From the NCBI RefSeq assembly GCF_019175385.1, contig NC_083340.1:21650336-21714335 (forward strand): DNA of 64,000 nt, written 5' to 3'. How positions within the stretch are numbered: position 1 is the stretch's first letter; every line of letters begins with the position of its first letter. Shown here piece by piece: positions 55,692 through 64,000 of the stretch. The notes under the pieces are model-generated. The model was not told the DNA's origin, did not search any database, and saw only the letters and a program-made list of their open reading frames with translations. Source of the stretch: Lycium barbarum. Lineage: Eukaryota; Streptophyta; Magnoliopsida; Solanales; Solanaceae. The position numbers and the translations under genes were made by a program.

Positions 55692-56906
55692 ATGAAAATT
55701 CCTGAAGGATATAAAATGCCTGAAGCATTTGGTTTAAAGTCTCGGGAAATGTATTCAATCAGATTACAAAGATCATTATATGGTTTAAAACAATCAGGGC
55801 GTATGTGGTATAATCGCCTAAGTGAGTACTTGATAAATGAAGGATATATAAATGATACCATTTGTCCATGTGTTTTTATTAAGAAAACAAAATCAGGGTT
55901 CATTATACTTGCTGTTTATGTTGATGACATAAACCTCATTGGAACTCCAGAAGAGCTCCAAAAGGCGATTGAATATTTGAAGAAAGAATTTGAGATGAAA
56001 GATCTCGGAAAGACAAAACTCTGTCTTGGTCTGCAAATTGAACATTTCGCAAAAGTGATCTTTATACATCAATCTGCCTATACTGAGAAAGTTTTAAATC
56101 AGTTTTACATGGACAATGCGTATCCTTTAAGTACTCCTATGGTTGTTCGCTCACTTGAAGTGAACAAAGATCCGTTCCGACCTCAGGAAGAAAACGAAGA
56201 GCTACTTGGTCCTGAAGTACCATATCTTAGTGCAATATGTGCACTTATGTATCTTGCTAATGCTACAAGACCTGACATAGCATTTTCTGTTAATTTGCTA
56301 GCAAGATATAGCTCTTCTCCTACACGGAGGCATTGGAACGGGATTAAGCATATATTGCGATATCTGAAGGGAACTAGCGATATGGGTCTGTTTTATACTA
56401 ACAAAGGTAGTACAGATCTTGTTGGTTATGCAGATGCAGGTTATTTATCTGATCCACATAAAGCTCGATCTCAAACGGGCTATCTGTTTACATGCGGAGG
56501 TACTGCTATATCATGGAGATCGACCAAGCAGTCCATTGTTGCTACTTCTTCAAATCATGCTGAGATAATCGCTATTCATGAAGCAAGTAGAGAATGTGTG
56601 TGGTTGAGATCAGTGATACATTTCATCAGAGAAAGATGTGGCTTGAAGTGTGATACAAAAATACCCACAGTATTATATGAAGATAATGCTGCATGCATAG
56701 CTCAATTAAAAGGAGGTTTCATAAAAGGAGATAGAACAAAGCATATTTCACCAAAGTTATTTTTCACACATGATCTCCAGAAGAATGGTGATATTGATGT
56801 GCAACAAATCCGTTCAAGTGACAATCCTGCAGATTTGTTCACTAAATCTTTGCCAACTTCAACTCTTGAGAAGATGATATTCAAGATTGGAATGCGAAGA
56901 CTCTGA
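55692..56906 (+). pseudogene. Copia reverse transcriptase (C-terminal part) and RNase H
   Basis: This is an open frame of 404 codons without its natural start. RT palm: RSLYGLKQSGRMWYNRL, then the catalytic YVDDINLIGT box, LGLQIEH and NATRPDIAFSVNLLARYSS. RNase H: YADAGYLSDPHKARSQTGYL, then WRSTKQSIVATSSNHAEIIA, YEDNAACIAQLKGG, TKHISPKLFFTHDLQ and DNPADLFTKSLP. These are the Ty1/Copia signatures. The preceding integrase and the fingers of RT are ruined, so the open frame is a recent remnant rather than a gene. It ends at TGA 56904-56906. A purine run (cagggggagtg, 56928-56938) follows it, a second copy of the true tract at 57132-57141. Confidence 0.9.
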
Positions 56907-57141
56907 CATCTGAATCTTGGTCTTCGTCAGGGGGAGTGAAATACGCGTTGTACTCTTTTTTCCTTAACCAAGTTTTGTCCCATTGGATTTTCTTGGTAAG
57001 GTTTTTAATGAGGCAGCTCTCAAAGCGTATTTCTAGATATGTGCACTCTTTTTCCTTCATTAGGACTTTTTCCCACAGGTTTTTTTTTTTAATAAGGTTT
57101 TAACGAGGTACATCATCTATTAATGGACATCCAAGGGGGAG
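56907..57141 (+). other. Copia 3' leader with polypurine tract
   Basis: This is a non-coding 3' segment. It ends with ccaagggggag directly before the LTR start and serves as the plus-strand primer. Confidence 0.8.
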
Positions 57142-57336
57142 TGTTATAAATATCCTAAGTAGTGGATATCCATTAAGTTATAAATATCCCAAAATATCCC
57201 ATGTCCTGTTGCTCCTATAAATAGGATGCACAGATGCAATGTTGAAAGAGCAGAAGTAATATAATCTGATATCCCTCTACATATTCTCTCTACATATTTC
57301 CTCTGTGTATTTACTTCATAGTTTTATTTTATAACA
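57142..57336 (+). repeat. 3' LTR of the Copia element
   Basis: 195 bases, matching 51518-51732 apart from the shorter cccaaaatat repeat and few substitutions. Confidence 0.92.
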
Positions 57337-58130
57337 TTACTCTATTTGTCTACACTATGTGTTCATCCAAATGTTCTAGCAACTAACCCATAATTAATGA
57401 CATTCATGAGTCACTTTACACGTAGTCATGTTAATCATGTCACTTGTCACTTTATTCCTTGACTAATAGACTTGTCTCGTACTACAGATATTTTTCTTTA
57501 TTTAATAGCAACAAAATGAGATAATTTTGATGGAAATCAAAATGAGATGATTAAGTGCTCTGTTTATTATTTTCTTAGTGGGTTGTGGGATCCACACCCC
57601 ACCTTAAGCCATAACTTGACACATTAGTTGCCATAACTTTTCTTAACATAATTGTCACAAATTTGTTTATTTACAAATACAATGCGTCCTTTTATCTTCA
57701 TGTCCCACATAATCACTAATTATCTCCATGTCTTTCATTAATTCAATATTTATCCAATTGCACACTTAGCCACTTTATTTACTTACTCACTAATTGCTAC
57801 CACGCAGAGGGTCATGATGTCCACCTTAATCATTAACCACAAGCTACTTATAGGTAATTAATCTCTCATTAATATTGAACATATAACCAATTATCCACTC
57901 CGTCAAATATTATATTTACCCACTTACACCTTATATGTGTGTAAATATTGTTTCTATGAATAAACTATTCACACACATTAAATACATATATTCTAAAATT
58001 TACTCGTCAATTAAATAACTGAATCATCCGTTATCGCAAGCTATAGACACCAAAATTAGACCACGAAAAGGGTGTTTTAGGGATATTAGGCCTAAAAGTG
58101 CTAAACGACCAAATGAGTCGTTACAATAGT

Positions 58131-59430
58131 GCTCATAAATTTTGTTTAATAAATGGTTAAAAATTTTGCGAAATTCTTTTTTTAGTTGTTGTTTGATTAG
58201 ATTGTCTTTTGGAAAAACCAAGATTTTATCTTTCAAACTTTAGAAGAAAAAGATTTTCACCTTTCTTTTGAAAATCTGAAAATAAAAGAAATTTGCAAAC
58301 AAACAAAGCTTTGGAAAGGATGAAAAGAAAAATTTGCAAGAATCTTTTTATCACTTTCCGACTAAACGGCAAATCTGAACTCACTTTATTTTTCCATTTG
58401 AAACTTGAAATAGGAAAAAGAAAAAGGGCAATTTACATGAACAACGACCTTTTATAAGCTCCTAACAATATATAGTTATAAGTTAATTTACAAATCATAG
58501 CGATCTTTGCAATTTCAGTTGTATTTTCATCTATTTTCGTATTTTTAAATACAGCTGTAAGGTTGCTATTCAAAATACAGCTGAATATACCAAATACATG
58601 TGACATACATCTGATCAAATACACTGAAATACAGTTTAATATAGCGAAATGTTAGATTGGTATTTGAAATACATCAAATACATATGACGTGAATGTGGTG
58701 CAACCCAATTTTGTTAATACAATCAGATATATGTGTATTTGATTGTATTTATATCCAGTAGAAACTTGCACATTTAAATATAGCCAAAACAAAAGGATTA
58801 TCAATATATAAATACAATAAAATACACAACTCCCTCGTGCATTTAAATTATTTACTCCACTCTGTTTTTATGATATATGTATTTCGTTGTATATAAGAAC
58901 AAGAAAATACAGCCGAAATTACAAATTCTCAGAAAAAGAATGTGGCCAGCGGGACCTGGACGCGTAAAGGCAAAACACATGTCCAATGACCACTCCAACT
59001 ATAACGCGCCTCATGTATAGTAGCTATAAAATGTAAAATATATCTATAAAATGTAATTATTGCAAAAGATAATTATAATCCATAAATAGCTCTTAAAAAT
59101 AATTATGACATGTAAATTTTTCAAAAAAAAAAAAAAGATTTGCTACCTCCACGAAGGCAAAAGAGAGTGTTATATTTGGCCCACAGGCAAATTCTGACTT
59201 ACTATTTGATAATCCATTTTTGTACAGACTCTATTTTCAAATTAACAACTAATGTCAAAATAAACGTTTTGTTTTCATTCTCATTTTCTAAAGTTCTCAA
59301 AAGGGGAAAAGGCTTAAGAAACAGCGTTGATCGACCTTTCATGCACTACTTAATCATTTCGATTGGCGATTTAAAGTCAACGAATGTCATGAACTTTACT
59401 TTTATTCCACTTCAATAGTCTACCTTCCTA
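58131..59430. other. Intergenic, possible old TIR element
   Basis: No gene is seen. Similar segments around aatttacatg occur inverted near 58431 and 59115 and may be the ends of a decayed element of about 700 bases rich in aaatacag and aaatacat words. Not certain. Confidence 0.35.
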
Positions 59431-59667
59431 CTCCCTTCATCCCAATTTATGTGATATAATTTGATTAAGTACGAAATTTAAGAAATGAAAACTTTTGAAA
59501 CTTATGATCTAAAATAAGTCATACATATTTGCGTGGTTGTAAATCAATCATTTCTTTAAAGTAAAAGGGGAAATTTTAAGTTAAATTATTTCTAAATATT
59601 GAAATGGATCATTCTTTTTGGGACATCTTAAAAAAAAAAAAGTGTATCACATAAATTAAGACATGAG
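59431..59667. mobile_element. Stowaway MITE
   Basis: The left end ctcccttcatcccaatttat and right end ataaattaagacatgag are imperfect inverted copies. TA flanks both ends (59429-59430 and 59668-59669). Same family as 37138 and 48175. Confidence 0.75.
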
Positions 59668-59697
59668 TATATTTTCCTTTATATTTAAAAAATTATA

Positions 59698-61467
59698 GGT
59701 AATTTCAGAGACCTCCGCTAATGTTTGGCTTAATCACAGTAACCTCCCTTGTGGTTTACGATATTACATTTACCTCCCTTATTTTGATTTTTTTTTTGTA
59801 ACGATTCTTTTAACTTATTTATTATTAAATAAAAATTCATACTATGGCTAATTTGCCCTTTCTAATTTACACTTCTATTTAATTAATCCTATAAACATCT
59901 TTTCTAAAAGAATCAATTTCCATAATTCATTTCTAGTTAATTCAAAAAATTCAAAGTGCTATTTAAAAATTATTGTAATTCAACTTCTATTCTCCTATCA
60001 TATGTCAAAATTCCTTCTTCATAACTGTTATGCATATGGTAAAATTCCAAATGCTTATAGCTTGCCAACATATATTTTCTTTCAAAGGAACATCAATTGA
60101 TGCAAATTAAGATATGACGTTCGGAATTGACTCTCCATGTGTAGGCCTGTGCACAAATCGGTTCAACCCGAATTTTCAAACCTATTCAAAATAATTCGGA
60201 TAATTTAATTTGAATAATACAATTCGATTTCGATTTTCAAATGCAATTGTAAAATATTACGGTTTAACGGTTCGGATACGGTTGGCTTCAATTATTAACC
60301 GAACCAATCCGAACAAACCGAATTTATATGCGACTAATGACTAATATGACTAATACTCTAATAGTCTAACTATATATGCGCTTAATACTTATAGTGAAGT
60401 AATATTTATTTAACTTCAGAAGTAATGCAAATGAATGTGTGCATGCACACCTTGTACTAAATATTCATGGCCTTCTTGTTGGCCTCAAGCTAACTTCCCG
60501 TTTGGTCTTTCGTCTTTTCAGCGTTTTTCTCATGAGCCATCTTTGCATTTTGGTCATTGCCTCCACCCATGGCTTTGTTTGTTCTTTGATCTTAGCCTGT
60601 ACAAATTACAGTTTTTTTTTTTTTTGAGGATGCAAACTGAGTTATTATGCTTGTCTGCTTGAAAGTTGCAAGATGTTGGATTATGAATTTGGTATATGTA
60701 ATGTGGTGTTGGCGGATTTGTATGCTTGCACAAGTTGTCAAGTTCTTGTTTTGCAATTTATATGCTATTATGCTTGCAAGTTTATGTTTTTTTCTTGGTT
60801 AATGTCTTGGTTATAAGGCTGCAAATTTACGATCTCATTATTTTTTTTGTTATGTTTACTCTATAACTGAAATGAAAATAGTTACTTGTTTAAATTTCGA
60901 ACAAACCGAACAAATCAATTTGTGTAACCGAATCGAAATAATAAAAAACAAATCGAATTGGACCTAGAATGGATCGAGTTTGGTTGAGAATTTTAGAAAA
61001 TCGAAATTCAAAATTTCAACTCGATGATGGCCAAAACTGAACCGAACCGATTCGTGCACAGGCCTATCCATGTGGGGATGTCACATGTGGTTAATTTACT
61101 ACAATGAAATAGAAAGTGAAATTCAAAAACAAAAATGAGCAACCAATTCATCATTTGCCTTAATCTTTTTCCCCCAGTTAATCTGCCCTAATTTCTCTAA
61201 AAGAATCGAGCAATCATTTCATATTTTCTTTGCCTTGCATAGTTGTATTTATCAAAAGCCAAAAGTGCCATCAATGCAGTCCTTGCAGCACAGAGTATAC
61301 TAGAAAGGGCAAATTAGTCATAGAATGGATTTTTTATTTAATTATAAATAAGTTAAAAGAATCGTTACCAAAAAAATCAAAATAAGAGAGGTAAACGTAA
61401 TATCGTAAACCATAAGAGAGGTCACTGTGATTAAGCCAAACGTGAGGGAGGTCTCTGAAATTATCCC
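59698..61467. mobile_element. Mutator-like inverted-repeat element with hAT insertion
   Basis: Terminal inverted repeats of about 180 bases carry ggtaatttcagagacctcc at the left and its near-complement at the right. The 9-bp duplications AAAATTATA lie at 59689-59697 and 61468-61476. Without the inner element it is about 845 bases. No transposase seen. Confidence 0.85.
60142..61066. mobile_element. hAT-type non-autonomous element (925 bp)
   Basis: The ends taggcctgtgcacaaatcgg and the complement of taggcctgtgcacgaatcgg are flanked by perfect 8-bp duplications TCCATGTG at 60134-60141 and 61067-61074, the size used by hAT transposases. Long imperfect inverted arms rich in cggttc and aaccga words follow the ends. 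The middle has no recognisable coding sequence. Confidence 0.88.

Positions 61468-61472
<5 letters not shown>

Positions 61473-61540
<68 letters not shown>
61473..61540. repeat. (TA)n microsatellite
   Basis: A run of about 33 TA units starts in the right duplication of the Mutator-like element. Confidence 0.95.
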
Positions 61541-61543
<3 letters not shown>

Positions 61544-63117
61544 CTACACTAAATTTAGTCAAAAAATCCCAACTGAAATATCCAAGTAGACGCTCATGCA
61601 TACAAAATACAGAAGTAGAAGTATGGAGGGAGACATAAATAGATGAAGAAATTCTTGGATAGGTCTTTCCTTTTGAAACCCTCTATTTATAGGAAGAGAA
61701 AAAGTTCTTTTTTTAAAGTTTGGTTGATGTGAATTTTTATCCTTTTACACTTTCGCTCTTTCCATAACAAAAAAGAAAAAGTAAAAAGAAGAGAAAAGAT
61801 TTAATCGTTTTGGTATGTATTTTTTTCTACAGTTTTAACTTGCTATTTCTATGAAAAAACAAAATTATCTTTTATTAGTTTTGTATGCATTTTTCTTTTT
61901 CTATACTCTGACACATTGTTTATGAAGAAAAACATTTATTCTTTGGTTACTTTGGTGATTAAATAGATATTATATAAAAAACCAAAAACAGAAAATTAGT
62001 TTTGAATAGGGTGAGTTGGATTATGATTAGTTGTTTAGCCGGCTTTAATCAAACTTCAAATTGGTTGATTATAACCAGCTCATTGACACGCTACATTTTT
62101 CGCTCTCTAAAGCTAGGATTCTTATTTATCTTTTATCACAATTTTTATTTTTATTTTTTTACCTTTTCCTCCCTTTTTAACTTTATTAAATTCATTTTTC
62201 AAAAACCCAAAAGTCACCTCATTAATTCTCAACATTACTGCACCGGTTCGTGCTACTAAAATCCTAAAAGTAGCTTACAAAGAACTCCACGGTTACAAAA
62301 CATTTTGTATCCACACCCTTCTCTAAGATCCTTGTATTTTCCTTGTTTTGGGTCTGTTGCAAATCTCTTGCTTCCTCTTTCAATCTCAGTTCTTATTTCC
62401 CTAAAATCCTTACACTTTCCTTCTTTTAGGGTCTGTTACAAGTTACTTCCTCTTCCAATTTGTAAGTATCAAATAGCGTTTTCAAATTAACTGTTAAATT
62501 GTTATCCACAGCCAAAAGGAGTAACGTTTTTTTCCCTAAGGAGGCGAAAAAAGAGGCGACAGTTTTCCTTTAAGAAAGTGTCTGTTCAATTATCTTCAAA
62601 CACAAAATGGTAAATTGCTTTATCGTCTTGTGTTTGATGTCATTTAATTAATAATTTATTAAATTTTATATACTAATATTACTCTAGGAGGTGTTCCATT
62701 TTGTTGTTGATGTAGTTTTGGAAAAAATAGAAGATACAATAAATTATTCTCTGGGATGCAGCTCTTTATTTGTTGGTTAGATAACAATTTATATTTTTGT
62801 TTCCTTTCCTTTTAACTCCTTACATGTAGTAGCTCTTTCCTTCTCTTTTTTCATTTTTCTTAAGTTTCTGAATGTAGCACTATAGGTTATGTATCTTCTA
62901 TGCTTTATTAAATTTATTTAGAAAATTTATTTGAATTAAACAAATAATCATGAATGATTTTATTCTAAAAAAAAAAAAAAAAAAACTCTGAAAAACCTCT
63001 TTAACGTCAAAAGTAGAAATTACAGGACACAATGCCTTTGTAATTTTATTTTCAAATCAAAGTGCAGTCTTAAAAATTAGATATTTGCACTTTTTGTTGT
63101 CATTTTTATGCCTTTAA
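61541..63117. other. Intergenic; possible 5' end of a plus-strand gene near 62300-62612
   Basis: Pyrimidine-rich sequence at about 62310-62470 contains two imperfect tandem copies of a segment of about 65 bases (ggtctgttgcaaatctcttg and gggtctgttacaagttactt). Near 62607 the reading acaaaatg is followed at once by gtaaattg, which could be a start codon at the end of a first exon. No downstream exon is visible before the LTR at 63118. A poly(A) run lies at 62968-62985. Confidence 0.25.
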
Positions 63118-64000
63118 TGTCACGACCCGACTAGGAGCCGCAACGGGCACCCGGGGCTAACCACGAAGCACCGCTTATTATACTGCTCACTATACTCATT
63201 ATACTCTTCTTTATCAAATTCATATACAATTCATGCTAGAAATCGTACTTTTATAAACATAAGCCCTTAGGCTATCAAAATAGCAGTATGCATATACGTA
63301 AAAACTGTGAGACCATACTACCCACGCTGCGTACCTACGAGCCTCTACTGAAGTACTATACATATAGGCGGAACAAGACTCCGTCATGCCCAAAATATAC
63401 ATAAATATACACACAGAATAACCATAAGCACCTCCGAACAATGGAGTGCTCTCAAATCAGCCGCTAACTCCTATAAACCTGGATCAAGATCATCTCCCTG
63501 TCTACCTGTGGGCATGAACACAGCGTCCAAGAAAACGGACGTCAGTACGAATATTGTACTGAGTATGAGAGGCATAATCAATAATAATACATCAATGAAA
63601 TAGGGAGGCATCAATAAAATAAGGTATAATATGTAACTAACTGTGAATTATAGAGGCATACTGCATGCTGACTTACTCATAATCATTATCATGTCATGTA
63701 CGTATACATATATAAGCTGCCCGTCCATATAGGTACGGTGTGATAATGTATAAGCTGCCCGTCCATGTAGGAGCGGTGTGATAATCATAGCCTGCGTCCA
63801 GGCCTCCCGCGTCCGGGGTATAAGCTGCCCACTATAGTGGTGTGCACATCTACGTGCCTGCCCGGCCGACTATAGCGCGGCGCGGTGTGAGAAAATACAT
63901 ACGTATATATATAAAGAATGCGTAAGAGCCCAATCAAAAACCATAACTATATCGGAGTGACGTGAGGTCGGTGGCTTCCGACGTCATTGTGGAACATTCA
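63118..64000 (-). repeat. Ty3/gypsy LTR, left part, running off the window
   Basis: It starts TGTCACGACCCG. The complement of the shared LTR block lies at about 63513-63570 (catgaacacagcgtccaag, then ggacgtcagtacgaatat), so it is a minus-strand LTR. No primer site precedes it, so it is a 3' LTR or a solo LTR. Three copies of a 37-38 base subrepeat with ataagctgccc lie at about 63712-63850. Confidence 0.8.

Larger units (their letters stand above)
51518..57336 (+). mobile_element. Ty1/Copia element
   Basis: LTRs at 51518-51732 and 57142-57336 are near-identical, and perfect TTACT duplications lie at 51513-51517 and 57337-57341. Plus-strand order: LTR, unusual primer site, long non-coding part rich in short hairpins, decayed integrase, open RT-RNase H, purine tract, LTR. 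Gag and protease are not recognisable. A small LTR element is inserted at 52494-53175. The left LTR has two extra copies of a ten-base unit (tcccaaaata type). Confidence 0.92.
48824..58125 (-). mobile_element. Solo Ty3/gypsy LTR, split by a Copia element
   Basis: It starts TGTCACGACCC and ends GAGTCGTTACA, with perfect ATAGT duplications at 48819-48823 and 58126-58130 and no internal domain. Removal of the Copia insertion (51518-57336) leaves about 3.5 kb of LTR. It is related to the outer chromovirus LTR: shared cccaaaatctggtc, gtgacaagcccacataac and ctaaacgacc blocks and the same subrepeat core. It is clearly a different, more diverged family. The orientation follows that relation. It formed by LTR-LTR recombination. 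Confidence 0.9.

Noticed and set aside
60435..60662. Captured host gene fragment in the hAT element
   Set aside because: The open frame is short, ends in poly(T) and gives no recognisable protein.
62002..62490. Two plus-strand open frames of 61-85 codons
   Set aside because: AT-rich, without motif, start context or codon bias. At most part is a 5' leader.

Overview
This is a plant nuclear window, almost certainly from a species of the nightshade family (Solanaceae). The evidence is a TS-type SINE 3' end with a (TTG)n tail, a SolS-like SINE, several Stowaway-type and Mutator-type inverted-repeat elements of the kind common in that family, and two host genes interrupted or bounded by repeats. 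The sequence is AT-rich, and about three quarters of it is transposable elements, mostly LTR retrotransposons nested in one another.

Layout. Positions 1-1100 hold the 5' end of a minus-strand Mediator gene (MED28): coding exon 1 and part of its first intron. From 3112 to 36092 lies one Ty3/gypsy chromovirus (Tekay/Del type, minus strand) with perfect CAAAG target-site duplications. It has been torn open twice. An Athila-type Ty3 element (6600-21011, ATGGG duplications, also minus strand) sits in its integrase gene. A plus-strand composite element (22537-30965) replaces its protease and the front half of its reverse transcriptase. The composite has two unrelated LTRs and a 5S rRNA-like stretch. 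A palindromic 873-bp Mutator-like element sits in the right LTR only.

Positions 36098-44940 are AT-rich intergenic DNA with tandem repeats, MITEs and a SINE. They end in a 1.1-kb Mutator-like inverted-repeat element whose target-site duplication ends 30 bases before the ATG of an F-box/kelch gene (SKIP25/KUF1-like, 44946-46240). That gene carries one apparent 1-base frameshift. Positions 48824-58125 are a solo Ty3 LTR (ATAGT duplications) containing a Copia element (51518-57336, TTACT duplications). The Copia element in turn contains a very small LTR element (52494-53175) with three LTRs separated by 33-bp internal segments. Positions 59698-61467 are a Mutator-like element with a hAT element inside, and a further Ty3 LTR starts at 63118 and runs off the window.

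The observations I consider freshest are these. The 33-bp internal domain of the tiny element consists of little more than a primer-binding site and a purine tract. Its primer site and that of the host Copia element appear to match the anticodon arm of tRNA-Ile, with a C opposite the inosine position. Many short hairpins of form C-YNGAA-G fill the Copia interior. A hairpin with invariant AGGA loop and covarying stem lies just before the purine tract in three different Ty3 families. The composite element carries a 5S-like domain, and dense GTTACGG(A/T)CCGTAAC palindromes occur in the Athila element. All family calls were made by eye, with no database search.
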